Below are positions 10,465-22,233 of a stretch of 64,000 nucleotides of DNA, in pieces. The notes beneath the pieces are model-generated. The model did not search any database. It saw nothing but the letters and a program-made list of their open reading frames with translations, and had not been told where the DNA came from. Origin of the DNA: Metopolophium dirhodum (Eukaryota; Arthropoda; Insecta; Hemiptera; Aphididae). Within the stretch, counting starts at the first letter, position 1. Each line of letters starts with the position of its first letter. The stretch lies in contig NC_083565.1 of assembly GCF_019925205.1 (NCBI RefSeq), positions 37,166,241 through 37,230,240 of the forward strand. The letters are read 5' to 3'. The translations under genes were made by a program, and so were the position numbers.

Positions 10465-11599
10465 CAAGGCCGTAACTGAGGGGGGGGGGGGTCCAGAGGT
10501 CCGGACCCCCCCGAAATTTTTAAAAGTAGAAAAATTTTAGCGGTGAATATAGTTTATAAACTATAAATTGTGTTAAATAATAATTGTATATTTTTGTTAA
10601 AACAGTAATTTAAAACAAGATTAAATTTATCATTTTATTTTATTTCAACGCCGTAATAAAGATTAGGATCAATAGATACGATTAGGTACTAGCATTTATA
10701 ATCAATGGTACTAGTTACAATAAAATGTGATTGTCACAACTCACAAGTGATATAAACTTATATATGAAATACGGACGCAGAAAATCCAAATTATTTAAGA
10801 TTATAAAACAAGAACATAACAATATTGTGTGTATTGTAAAACATTCATTTTACTGCTGTTCGTGCTCACGTAAAGTGTATAAAATGAGTAAAAGAAACCA
10901 AATTCAAAATTATTTTACAAAGAGACAAAAGGTATGTTAAAAATGTACTATTTTATTTAATCACTGTCCAAACACAAGTAACTAACGAAACAATTGAGGT
11001 TGAAAACAACGATATTAGTTACTGTTTAAATAAAAATGTGTGTGATGAACTAAAATTAAAATTTTTAACTTCTCCTTGGATGCCAGATAAAAATTATGTA
11101 TTTCCAACATCCACAACTTCAAAAAAAAATCTAAAATTTCAATTTCACTGGTTTGAACGTTTTCCGTGGCTTGTTTACTCTACAATTGATAATGGTGGTG
11201 CCCTATGTAAATACTGTGTAATATTTGGTCAAGAATTCGGAGGCAAAGGCAATAATCAAAAACTTTCCTTTTTAGTATTCAAAATTTTTAATAATTGGAA
11301 ACATGCAATTGAGGTATTTAGTGAAAAAAATTGTATTTTATATTTTATCTTTTTTTTGATTTGTGCTTTTGTAATGTGAATAATAGTTAAATAGTCTATA
11401 TATGTATATAAACAATCAACTATTATGTTTATGTAAATTGAATATTATAATAATGATCTAATATGTTTTTAATAATGATAATAATACAATTTTATATTTT
11501 TAGCGTAAAAATGAAGTGTTTAGTATCTATATTTAAAAAAATGTTGGACCCCCCCCCCCCCCCCCCCCCCCCCGAAATTTTTTGCCAGTTACGGTCTTG
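10465..11599 (+). mobile_element. internally deleted hAT element with G-rich/C-rich subtermini
   Basis: Ends CAAGGCCGTAACTG and, inverted, CAAGACCGTAACTG, flanked by exact TAATGAGC at 10457-10464 and 11600-11607. Directly inside each end is a long homopolymer run (G near 10480, C near 11549-11572), part of an extended inverted repeat around GGACCCCCCCGAAATTTT. The 1135-bp body carries only the N-terminal exons of a transposase. Confidence 0.9.
10884..11379 (+). pseudogene. N-terminal part of a hAT transposase (TTF-type zinc finger)
   Basis: ATG 10884 begins MSKRNQIQNYFTKRQK, followed by a GTATGT donor. A second block from about 10990 reads a zinc-finger module with FHWFERFPWLVYS and CKYCVIFGQEFGG, characteristic of the TTF-type zinc finger that precedes the catalytic core in one branch of hAT proteins. 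The catalytic core and dimerisation domain are missing, so the copy is non-autonomous. Confidence 0.75.
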
Positions 11600-11607
11600 T
11601 AATGAGC

Positions 11608-12147
11608 AATAAAGATATTCGAGTATTCGATTTTATAAGGCGTTAATTGTTCAGAATTTAAAAATACTAATTGCTTTCACATTTTATATTCTACTCTAGT
11701 CTGTTCCATACTGAAATACCAATGATTCGGTTGTATGAAATCTTCATCAACCTGTCTTAATTAATATAATTTGTTTAACGCTTCCTAAATCGATTTTTGA
11801 TAGTACTATTGTATTTAAGACCAACAAAGTATCGTTTGAGCAACTATAGCCAATGAGTCGAGTTGCATCGAATCGCTCGAAAAAAAAATGCATGATGTGA
11901 TTAATGGTTATATAAATTACTTAAATGTCCTGAATAACTTAGCCAAATTCTTTGAACGTCCCTCGAACTAATAATCGTGTAGTCGTGTGTTAAAAACATT
12001 CTGTACACCTACTTATCCTCAAAATTATAATATTCGCACAAATCACCAGTGCGGTTACTCGTTATTTCAGGTAAGTAACTCATAATAAACAATTTTGATT
12101 TGTTCCATGATGACTATTAACCAGGTTAAAATCACCAGGATTGGGCA
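11608..12147. other. no feature seen
   Basis: AT-rich spacer between the hAT element and the solo LTR; no supported gene or repeat. Confidence 0.5.
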
Positions 12148-12732
12148 AGATTGATACGGTCCGTCGATTCCCGCGACGTCCCGTGATCGTGAATAATTAT
12201 ACACTCGGTTGTTTTTAGGTACAATCTCGTTTGTTTATTATGTGATGTGGATTATGTACACTAATATATGTGAGGGAATTTATTTCCGGACCGTGCGGTT
12301 GGCTTAAAGAAGCGGGCCGCGACGGGCGGTATCGGGCCTGCAGAGGCGCGATTAAAAAAAATACAAATATTGGGATTTACAATTAGTATTATTAACAGTT
12401 ATATGTATAATAAGAAAGGGGATGAGTTAGAATCACTCTCTCACGGTCTCTCATAAGTCGTGTTTGATTTGATAATATCTCACAGTGATAACGAGTGTCT
12501 TCGCCGCTACGTCACTAGCTTCGTTTGTGGGATGAGCGGGAATGCTCGCTGCACTCGTCGGTTGCCGCTTCGTATACGAGTGTCTTCGCCGCTGTATCGA
12601 TGACTTCGTCCGCGGTGTGTGCAGGAATGCTGTGCTGATGAATTCTCGATGTGTCTTTGATGACTCCTTCTGTAGTTCGGTGTGCGTAGGTTTGAACGGA
12701 TTAAAAGATTATTGAAGACTGTTAATTATGCT

Positions 12733-13621
12733 TTGCTTTGGGAGGGGTGGCTATGCCGTTTACTATTCCAGGCTTGTGCCTCTACTAGTGGATGGATTTT
12801 GGGGTTGATTGGTAGGTTCAGTTATGTTAGTCAGTCCAATTTAATGGGTATGGTTTGAGTAAACGTTTGGTGGTTGGAGGGGAGTGGGTTTTACCTAAGA
12901 GGCGGATATGATCGTATTCGGAAAAAGAGTTTTTGTAGAACATTGTTTTTGATTGAGAGCAAATGGAATTTTGGATAGATTTGAAGTTGGCTGATTTTAA
13001 AAGGGCCGAGCTTCTAACGATAGTGGGCATACCGGTTATCGTGCGTATGCCGATGTTTTGGACGGATTCAATACGTCTCCAATGGGAGGGGCCGATAAAG
13101 GGTGCCCAGGAAGAGCCAGCATAGGTAAGTATAGGGGTCACGTAGAGTTTAAGTATGTTAAGTTTTGTTTTCAGCGGAACGGGACTAGTACGGTTAAGTA
13201 AGGGGTAAAGCATACCACGGACGCGGGTAGCTTTTTTGGTTACGTCTCGAATGTGTTGGTTGAATGTAAGTTTACGTCCAATCGTGACGCCTAAGTATTT
13301 GGCCTGTTTTGACCAGTTAACGGGTTGGTTATCGATGGTTAGAGGTGGAATGTGGGTTGTATTAGAACGCCCGAAGAGGACGCCTACTGTTTTGGTCGGG
13401 TTTATTTTGATTCGCCACCTGTGGAACCAGTTGGACGCGAGGTTGAGTTGGTGTTGTAGTTGTATGGTTGCACGTTTGGGGTTTTTATTACTAGTAAAGA
13501 ACATCGTGTCGTCAGCGAAGAGTGAGAGGTTGGCTTTAGGAGTCGTTGGAATGTCGTTAATGTACGTCAAGTATAGCGTCGGTGAGAGACAGGAGCCCTG
13601 AGGGACTCCTGCGAGTACGTG
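12733..13621 (-). mobile_element. 5'-truncated LINE nested in the solo LTR
   Basis: Flanked by exact 19-bp direct repeats GAAGACTGTTAATTATGCT at 12714-12732 and 13622-13640, the target duplication. On the minus strand the insertion starts abruptly inside the reverse transcriptase and ends in a short A-rich sequence without a long poly(A) tail. Confidence 0.85.
12827..13620 (-). pseudogene. non-LTR reverse transcriptase, C-terminal part
   Basis: The minus-strand frame runs from the 5' truncation point and reads VLAGVPQGSCLSPTLY, then INDIPTTPKANLSLFADDT with the FADD catalytic motif of the polymerase (palm), followed by KYLGVTIGRKLTFNQHI and a C-terminal domain ending TGA-side of PYPLNWTD. 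This order is that of Jockey-like LINE polymerases. The frame is open to its natural stop, but the endonuclease and the first half of the RT are missing, so it is inactive. Confidence 0.9.
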
Positions 13622-13892
13622 GAAGACTGTTAATTATGCTGAATCGTCCGATATATAAGTCGTCTGCCGTACCAACTAGTAAACTATCTGCTGCCGCCGT
13701 GTTTAGTTGTGTTTACAGGTGGTACGGTAAGTTCTGTAGTTAACTCTGTTTTAGGGTTATTGACGTGGGGAGGGTGTCGTTGGATTCGTCTTACTCTCCC
13801 CTATATGCAACCCTTATTGTATTTGGAGCTTTATTATTGTTTCCTAATCTTGGTTTGCGGGGTTTGTGCTGTCATACTGCCCGCTGATTGGT

Positions 13893-13908
13893 GGTCCTGA
13901 AAAGGACC
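13893..13908 (-). promoter_or_regulatory. histone-type 3' stem-loop inside the LTR
   Basis: The minus strand reads GGTCCTTTTCAGGACC, a perfect 6-bp stem with a 4-base loop. It matches the histone mRNA 3' stem-loop consensus (GGYYYTNNNNARRRCC), followed by ACCA. It lies 30 bp inside the LTR start, and no histone coding sequence is near. Confidence 0.7.
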
Positions 13909-13942
13909 GTTTTATGTAGTGACGGCTACTCCGTTACAAGAT

Positions 13943-14075
13943 ACTAAAATAAGTATCATTATACATGTATCATGTAACATGATACATGCATTTAGTGTAT
14001 CTAGATACAAGATATAAGCTACAAGATACAAGATACATTGTGAATGTAGAAAAGATACAAGATACATGATACTTT
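13943..14075. repeat. GATACAAGATACA-type short repeats
   Basis: Repeated ATACAAG and ATACATG units with palindromic parts, resembling the subterminal repeats of the hAT element end at 7440-7523. Probably a fragment of the same family. Confidence 0.5.
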
Positions 14076-14489
14076 TGTATTTTCAAATTAATTTTATTAA
14101 CTATTAAATTTTATAATTATTTTACTGATATTTTGTTGATACAGACAGTCACACAAAAGACAGATCGAAAAAATTTTTACAATTATGCGAATAGTAGACT
14201 GTAATAATTGCTTATTATCTGTACTTTTGATTTAATTTTTTATATCATGTGGAAAGGACCTAGGTAGCGGATTCATATTTGATGAGAACGAAAATTTCAA
14301 TTAATTGATTTTCTATGTACGACTGTAGATAGATAGATACTAATTATTGACAGCTGATAATTTAATTTAATGTTTTTAAAAATATTATCTTAAAAGTTAT
14401 AACATTGTATGGTAAATTTCTTCATTATTGTTCATTTCGGCTCAATTGCGCCTAGACAATCTTTCGTAAAAACACAATAGACACACAAA

Positions 14490-14988
14490 ATTAAGTTAAG
14501 TTAATATGCATCAATTACAAAAAGTTGAAAGTTAATTTAACTATAGGTTAACTTAGTTAGGTTAAAAGTTAATACACCCTTTTTGTTCACTTTTTAGTAA
14601 GTTAAAAAAAGTTAATTTGTTTATACAAAGTTAGCTTACTAAATTTTTTCCAACCCAAAACTAAATTATAGATTATACTACTATGGTGTTTATACTTTAT
14701 ACAGTATTCTCATATAAATTTGATTCAAATGATATACATTTTTAACTTTAAACAATGCACGGTAAATATTTTTTGACATGAAAACAAAATAGAGTGAAAT
14801 AGTGAAATATGATAAAATTAAAAACAAAATAAATTAACTTAACTTACTTCTTAAAATGAAAAATTAATTCGTTGATTTCACGTTAGTTAAAAAAGAAATT
14901 TAGTAAGTTAATGAAAAGCCAGAAATAACTAGTTAAGTTAAAAAGTTAGAATACAATTAACTTCTGAACTCGTTAATGCCCAGCCTTG
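14490..14988 (-). mobile_element. AAGTTAA-rich hAT-type MITE, one end truncated
   Basis: Dense AAGTTAA/TTAACTT repeats ending at 14988 with GCCCAGCCTTG, the same terminus as the complete copy at 37171-37725. The left part (AAGTTAAGTTAATATGCA) corresponds to the other subterminal region of that copy, but the left terminus itself is missing. Confidence 0.7.
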
Positions 14989-15307
14989 AAAATATGACTC
15001 ACAAATGCAAAAAAAGCAAAATAAAAGTTTCATAAATGGTTTCATAGTTAAATAATTAAAACTATGTACTTAGAAAGCTATATGTTTCACAATCACCAAA
15101 ATGCACTTTCCTACAAATTCACAGTCCTAGTTATTAATCTAATTGAATAGAATATTCATATTTAAGTAAAAACACCCAAGTACGTATTTTTTTTATCAAA
15201 GGTGACCACTATCATTTTGTACGGATCTATCAACACACTTTTATTATTTAACCGTAAAGTTACTTATATCATAATTATTTATAAGTAGGATATTATCAGC
15301 TAACTTA

Positions 15308-15743
15308 TTAAGAGGATGTTGCGTCCGCATGACGTGTTGTCTCGGCCTTACACACTTACGACATAGCAATATTTCGTTCGCTAGTTTCAATAGAGTGTGG
15401 TCGATTTTGATATTAGAGTGAATTGACCTACTGTCAAACTTTTAAGTAACAACATAATATGTGTTCTCTCGTTGGTTTTTTACGATATTTTAATTTTTAA
15501 GTGAGTTATGAATAGGTAAAGCATTGATATTTCAAAATGCTCATAATTTACTTGAAAATTTAAATTTCGTAAAAAAACCTACGAGAGAACACAGATAATG
15601 TTGTTACCTAAAAGTTTGATAAGAGGTTAATTCACTCTAGTATCAAAACTAACAGCACAGTATTGAAACTGGCAAACAAAAAATTTGCCATGTCGTCTGT
15701 GTGTAAGACGAAGACAACACATGCGGGTGTGACGTCCTCTTAA
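15308..15743. mobile_element. TTAA-flanked MITE, complete copy (436 bp)
   Basis: TTAAGAGGATGTTGCGTCCG at the left pairs with the inverted right end, which finishes GACGTCCTCTTAA; the inverted ends extend over about 45 bp. TTAA flanks and long terminal inverted repeats suggest a piggyBac-like origin. Relatives: 28430-28691 (half), 37133-38845 and 56904-57327. Confidence 0.85.
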
Positions 15744-16486
15744 CTACGAGCAGGCGCGTTTCAAACAAAAAATAAAATATAGAAGTCAATATATTCATAT
15801 TTTACACAGATATAATACAGATGTATTTTACACAGATGTAACTACAGAGTAAATTCTTTGGTGACTTTTTTAAATAAAATCTTTATTAAGTTCTATATAA
15901 TATTATCATTACCATATAATTAACATTATTACACGTTTTCCGATTAAATATTGTAACTTAATATAATAATCAACATTCTATTGTTACGTAAATGTAATTT
16001 CAACTTGATTTTTTTCAATAATTGACAGATGTGTTTGTTTTATATATTTATATAATATTATTATCCATATTGTGCCTATTGTAAATTGTAATTAGGGTGT
16101 GTGGACAGTGGCGTAGTCAGAAATGTTGTATGGTGGGGGGGGGGCTAAGTATACAAATACAATATGTCTTTTACTTACATTTTTTATTTTTTTATTAATC
16201 TTGATAAAATTCTAAGATCAACACAGTCAATGGTGGAGGGGGGGGGGGGGTGGTGAGCAAAGCCCATGTTTACCCTAATATTGTTTTGCACCAATTGAAT
16301 CTTAATCTGCGGACGCCCCTGGTTGCAACGACAAAATAAATACGTTTACACGTATATTAAAGAAATATTGTCGATACTTTTGTCTAGTTGTTGGCAGAAA
16401 ATAAAGATTTTTTTTATTTCTGAATATTTACAATCTGTATTTCATAACACAATATGTAAAAAATATGACTGGATAACACTGCATAC
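15744..16486. other. mostly featureless; possible MITE fragment 16098-16322
   Basis: AT-rich DNA. At 16107 CAGTGGCGTAGTC followed by a G-run, a second G-run near 16238 and GGACGCCCCTGG near 16312 look like ends of a small DNA transposon, but no target duplication was found. Confidence 0.35.
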
Positions 16487-17053
16487 CAAGCCTGGGCATA
16501 TACGAATTAAAAAGTTAAAGTTAAGTTATAAGTTAAATTAATTTTAATTTTTAACTTAACTTATTTTAATTGATATAAACTTAATAAATAACGAGTTATT
16601 TTTAATCAAAATCAAGTTAAGTTAATTTATAAATAATTAAATAATAAATATAATAAAATTAAAAATAATTATTGATGTTGCATATTACATAATCATTTAC
16701 TAGAATAGGAAATTAGAAATATAATTAAATAAATTTTTTGTTCCATTAAGGGGATTCGATACCGTGATTTTCTGTTTTTGCCTAACACACGCACGACATA
16801 GTATTTTAGACGTGTTTTTTGCCAAACATTCCAATTGATCTATTGAAGCGATAAGAATTCTGAAAACAGATTTGAATTCGTCGTCAAGTCTACTTGAAAT
16901 CGACTTTCCCACATTTTTGATATTATCCCCTCAAATTCCATAAAACGTCAAATTAAAACTGTTAGGTTAACTGTTAACTTTAAACTTTTTTAAATGTTTT
17001 CCATCAACTCAACTTTAATCAGTTAAAAATTATCATTAACTTTCTCAGGCTTG
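16487..17053. mobile_element. AAGTTAA-rich hAT-type MITE with nested insertion
   Basis: Begins CAAGCCTGGGCA and ends with the inverted CTCAGGCTTG. The flanking octamers CTGCATAC and CTATATAC match at 6 of 8 positions. The body is AAGTTAA-rich, and a separate small element sits inside it at 16746-16934. Confidence 0.65.
16746..16934. mobile_element. small TTAA-type foldback element
   Basis: TTAAGGGGAT at the left and ATCCCCTCAA at the right form inverted ends of a 189-bp insertion within the AAGTTAA element. The left flank is TTAA and the right is one base different. Confidence 0.5.
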
Positions 17054-17061
17054 CTATATAC

Positions 17062-18061
17062 CTACATAATAAAAACAACACATGAAGCTTAAGATGAGGA
17101 AAATCATTCAGCTTACCAACTACCTAACCTCCGGTAGATTATTTTAATTCATTATTTTAATAGGGCTCGGCACAAATTTCTTTTAAGGCGGGTTGTCAGG
17201 AAGAGTACGTGGTGCTAGGTGAGAGATTAAAGGATTGGAATGGTGTTGCAGTTTAGAGTGAAATATAGTACAATTTAGGTAGTTGGTCAACTGTTGGAAT
17301 TCTTAGATCTTTGTGTAAGGATTCATTTGTTACGTACCAAATGGCCGAGGCTATTAGCCGAATAGTGATGGACTGGGAAGCATAATGAAACATTTAAAAA
17401 TTTAAATAGGTACCTACGTGTGTTCTATAAGATTACGGACAGCAATACTATATAGTTCGGTAGGTAGGTAGGCACTAATTTATATTTTAAACAAATAATA
17501 TAATTACATAGGAAACTTGTATGAGTAACAGCATGATAAATATACATCAATTATATAATAATATTTAGTAATAATATACATAAAACGATAAAACTAACAC
17601 GAACTATAATTTATTAGGTACATATAGTAAATGTTATAAATCATTTAAATTTACATTACCAGATACCTTATGTAATAAAAGTTATATAAACCAATAACCA
17701 GCAACGCATTATGGCAATAAATATTTTAACTAGTGGGATTTTTGGGATTTTATTCGAACTAATATATCAATAAAAAAGTTAGATATGGGTAATTAGATGG
17801 GATGGTAGTTAGATAAGTTAAAATTATATAATTTTGTGTATCGTTCTGATTTTTCCGATATTGTATCGCGATAACGTAAGTTTTACGATATCGATATTAT
17901 TGCCGATCACTAATAAAAGTATTACACCAGAAATGAAACAATATACCGTCATACCCTGTGTAAATGTATTACATTAAAAGAAGTATGGTATAGTATTACA
18001 ATATTGATAGTAAATTTCTATAGTTTTTTATGGTGATTATAACACACAGCTAGAGCTCATA
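17062..18061. other. no feature seen
   Basis: AT-rich DNA; short poly-purine stretches only. Confidence 0.5.
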
Positions 18062-18200
18062 GTTTAATTTTGTCGCAGTGTCTATGATGTAAAATAATAA
18101 TAATAATAATGATGACGTTGTCAACAAAAAATTATTTAATATATTAATAATTAAGGTTAGTTATTAAAACACACAAACTCGTAAAAAATGGATATTATAA
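18062..18200 (+). pseudogene. relic of the 3' end of an MFSD6-like gene
   Basis: AATTTTGTCGCAGTGTCTAT at 18067 matches AATTTTGTCGCAGTGTCTAC in the last exon of gene A (near 2291). Similarity continues weakly into the 3' untranslated region (AATGATGACGTTGT against AATGATGACATTGA). The frame and upstream exon are gone. It marks a lost or decayed copy between genes A and B. Confidence 0.6.
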
Positions 18201-18519
18201 ATATTATTGATGTAATGTACTGTTGGATTTTACCATACGGGAACGGTAATCGTAATACTCTTGCGAATGCAAATAATATTTTATATTTTTATATCACTTT
18301 ATATCACGACAGACTTGTGGAGCCATGATAATAGTTGTTGTAACATTATAACTTTATGTCTCATCCTAATCACATATTGAAACTTAGTAATGTTATACAG
18401 ACATTATAATTTATTTTATTTTATTTATTGTTAATTACTTATAGTAACGCCCGCGAAGTCAAGAGTACAGTAAGTATAATATAATATGTTGGAAATAACA
18501 AAAAATAAAAATTAAATTA

Positions 18520-19660
18520 AAAAAGGTGGGCAAGCGGGTGTCGCTCTGCTGTACAGTATATTACAAGTGGGTCATGTAATGGATTGAACATTTGATTTCA
18601 ATGATATAATAATATCATTGTATAAAAAAAAAACGATTTAATGTGTGTTTGTGTTTTTTTAAAATTTTTTTTTAGTGACTTTTATCATTGTTTAGAGTAG
18701 TAAAGCTTCTTTGATTTTCTTCAACAGTATATTGTTCGGTGGGAAAGTGAATCTAGTAGGTACATTCGGGAGGTCCAAATTTTCGACAAAATCGATTTTG
18801 GTTTTTCGTGTAACTCTACAACAAATGACCATAGAAACATGCAATTTTCACTAAATGTTTATATTCGTATTTGATATACACGATAAAATTTTCAAAATAT
18901 TTTGACTTGTTTTGAGCTGTTTACGGAAATATTCATTTTCCAATTTTTTTAGTTTTTTTTTTTATAAAGGGTCTAAAGCTATTTTGTTGTAATTCAAAAA
19001 CTCAATAAAACTTTATTTGTTTTGTAAAAAAGCATAAAAACTACAATCCCACACAGCATTTTAATATTTCCCAACTATGGTAAAAATATTTTCACGAAAA
19101 CAATATAGTTGTCAAAATATTTGAAAAAGTTGCGTAAATAAGAATGAAATATTTTATTTATATTTTTTGGCCAAGAAGTTCACATTTGAAAAATATTTTG
19201 TAAGAAACATTAACTAAACGTTTAAATTATATTTTTTCAAAAAACATTTTTATATGGTTACAATTATAGTGGTTGTAGAACATTAAAAATCCATATGCAC
19301 AATTTTTTTCATAAACATTTAAAGTTCAAATTTCATCAAAACCACAGTTAATTTGTAGTTTAAAACTTGTAAAATATTAAATTTGTATAACTAAGGATAG
19401 ACAATTGAATACAAAGTCTTTCATACAAGTAGTTCATACTTTTACCGAATATTACTGATCATTTTAGGAAAATTGGTATGCAAATACAATGTTTTTTCAA
19501 AAATGAAATCATTCTGGTAAGACGTATATGAAATTTACATCTTGCTTACTATAGTTGACAGTTGAAACTTGATAAATATATTTTTTTTTTAAAGTTATAA
19601 CGAAACGGGCAATTGGAGGGGGGCTTCAGTCCGTTAGCCCCCCCCCCCCTACGTACACTA
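18520..19660 (+). repeat. dispersed repeat R1, copy 2, and following related repeat DNA
   Basis: Head GTGGGCAAGCGGGTGTCGCT at 18527, GTGGGTCATGTAATGGATTG, then AAAACGATTT. From 18730 come the distal R1 parts (GAGCTGTTTACGGA near 18914, antisense to the METENVRKQLK segment of other copies). A fragment beginning CCCACACAGCATTTTAATAT at 19051 is shared with the MITE at 21874. A C-run near 19640 with ACGTACACTACTGG may be a transposon end. Confidence 0.6.
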
Positions 19661-20032
19661 CTGGTTTACCATGACGTTGAGAATATTATGTGAATAATTT
19701 ATAACGTTATTATAATATAGGTACCTACCTTAGTGTGGATTCGCGTACCAACGTATCACCAAATAGCTGCAAATGTAATATATTATTGACTTTCGCTAAT
19801 ATTATTTCAAGTCTTCCATTATAGGCATACCATTTGTTTTACCGGTGTGTGACGTACGACTAATGGTCAGGGTCAGGAAATTAATTGACCGTACGTAATC
19901 GCGTTCTCCACATTATACCTTGGTATAACTACTAACCGCACCAACAAACAGAGTTATTATTTGCCTCTCGAGTATAACTTACGTATAATAATAGAATATA
20001 ATTATGTTGAATTATGTTATAATAACAGTATA

Positions 20033-21263
20033 CTGGGTGTAACAGATGGAACTGACTTTTGGAATAACTTTTGTTGTAATTAATATTTAAAATTTGATTT
20101 TTTTTTTTTTAGGATATATTCGAAATAGTCAATTTATGAATCTGATTATAATAACAATTTTGATAGTAAAAACATTTATATTTTTTACATTTATTATTTT
20201 CGTGATTTTTCCGTATTTTGTCAATATTTGAACTTTAAATGCTTATAAATAAAAACTGTGCCTATGTATTTTTAATATGTTTCTACTGCTATTGTAACAA
20301 TATATCAGGAGCCTTTCACTAAATTTTCACGCTTTTTTACCCAACAAATAAAATTTTATTGATATTTATAGAAAAAAAAACTAAAAAAAATGGAAACTGA
20401 AAATGTCCGTAAACAGCTAAAAATAAGTCAAAATATTTAGAAATTGTTATGGTGTATAAAAAATGCTAATATAAACATTCAGACAAAATTGCATGTACCT
20501 ACGGTAATTTGTTTAAAAGTTGCACCAAAAACCAAAATCAATTTTCTCAAAAACAGATTTTGCGTAAAAATTCCCTTAATATTTTTCTTTTGTTTTTCAC
20601 AGCGTTTTTGAAAACTACTGGGAAATTTTTACTTTTGACCCCCCAAAGTACCAGAGTATTAGATTCACTTTCCTATCAGAAAAGTTACTTTCGAAGAAAA
20701 TCCAAACACTTTTACTGTCCTAAAAAGTGATGACAGACACAAAAAAAAAAAAATAAAAAAAAACACACATCATTGTAAAATCAATACATTCATGTTCCAC
20801 TCAGAAACTAAAACAACTTGGACTAAAAAGTTCTCTATCTACAGCCACTCAGATATGTAAAAAACTTAATATTAATATTTATAATTTCAAAAATCAATGT
20901 ATTTTTAAATCATTTCTAAAAACTTTAGATTGTACAGATATAGATTTGTTATAATTATCTAATAACTTATAAGATTGTTGTAAAATGTATAATATTATTT
21001 GTAATTATGTTATTTGTTAAATCACTTGTTTTAGATTTACTTATGTGGTTTTTATATTGTTAATTTTGTTTCTTATTTTCTTTGTTGTACTGTTCTCAAA
21101 TTTATATACCCCCCCCCCCCTCCCAAAAAAAAAACAAGCCTATGCGTAAAGGGGAGTTGCAAGCACATAACATACATAATATGTATTTTCATTTAATGGT
21201 GTAAATTGTAAATTGTTTTGCTAAATAATTTTTTTTTTCGTCAAGTCTTTCTGTTACACCTTG
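20033..21263. mobile_element. TA-flanked (mariner-like) element carrying an R1 fragment
   Basis: Left end CTGGGTGTAACAGA and right end TCTGTTACACCTTG are inverted and flanked by TA. The 1.23-kb body holds R1 sequence (20100-20750), including a degenerate frame starting METENVRKQLKISQNI, then a C-run near 21110. No transposase was recognised. Confidence 0.55.
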
Positions 21264-21873
21264 TATATGCGATCATTAAATCACTCACTCGAATGCCAAG
21301 TAACTACCGTACGAGGATAATATATTGATGTGTATATATTTATTATGCTCTCCGCGCGGCGCTCTACTTCTCGGTGAACGTTACCTTACCATAATCACGG
21401 TAAAAACCGGTTCTGAACATACAGACACACACGACTGTATATACACGACATGACGCCGCCGCCGCCGCGGTCGATTGCTGCAGAAATTACGCTTTTGCTA
21501 AATAACATACAATATTTTTGCCTGCGACCCGAACACGATTGATGTTATATACCTACGCCTACCCACCGGTCTACCTACGCGAACTCGACTTAAGACCGTG
21601 TGTGCAATAAAATATACTTAATCTAGAAATTCCTAGGCCACTACATAAAGTAACAAAGCGGTCGTTTGTATTATATCGCGAAACACGCAAAATATACAAT
21701 TTTTAAATGCATTATAATAATAATTTCAATAATTAATAATCATTCGTGATATTATAGTAATACATATTAAAACAATAACGGTACTTGCCTATAATTTATC
21801 GTCGATGAATTAAAATAACCAATTTATACGATTTCGTCAGTCGGTCGTAATAATGACGTACTATGTACTGTTA
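21264..21873. other. GC-richer upstream region of gene B, with a short GCC repeat
   Basis: 21350-21600 is clearly GC-richer than its surroundings and has ACGCCGCCGCCGCCGCGG at 21452. No exon could be defined. It may hold a 5' untranslated exon or promoter, since GC-rich patches here otherwise coincide with genes, but nothing decides this. Confidence 0.3.
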
Positions 21874-22233
21874 CCCACACAGCATAAAAATATTCCCTAA
21901 TTATGGTAAAAATATTTTCAGGAAAATAATATATAAGTTGTCAAAATATTTTTAAAAGTTGCGTAAATAATTAAAAAATATTTAAGTTATATAACTCAGA
22001 AATTCATATTTTTCAAAACATTTAAAAAAATATTTTAATCATATATTTTTTAAAAACATACTTATGGAAACTTTATAAAAATATTAAGTCAACATTTTTA
22101 TACAATAATAATGTAGTACAATATTTTGTTAGAATCAGAAGATAATATTTATAAAATATTATTAGTCAAATGTTCATTATTTAGCACTTTAAAATATTCA
22201 CAAAATATTATCATTTCTCAAAGGCTGTGTGGG
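21874..22233. mobile_element. TA-flanked MITE (360 bp)
   Basis: CCCACACAGC at the left, GCTGTGTGGG at the right, each next to TA. The interior is AT-rich with ATATTTT repeats. A related left end is at 19051. Confidence 0.75.

Larger units (their letters stand above)
12152..13938 (-). mobile_element. solo LTR (interrupted by a LINE)
   Basis: The segment begins TGATACGG and ends CCGTTACA, so it has TG..CA ends with an 8-bp imperfect inverted terminus. It is flanked by AGAT at 12148-12151 and 13939-13942. Without the LINE and its duplication the LTR is about 880 bp. Read on the minus strand it has a TATA-like TATATAT about 290 bp from the start and AATAAA signals near 12275 and 12236, in the order expected for U3, R and U5. 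No internal region or second LTR is present, so it probably arose by LTR-LTR recombination. A 4-bp duplication suits Ty3/gypsy-like elements. It is markedly GC-richer than the surrounding DNA. Confidence 0.75.

Noticed and set aside
13236..13601. Plus-strand open frame of 121 codons
   Set aside because: It is antisense to the reverse transcriptase fragment and has no features of its own.
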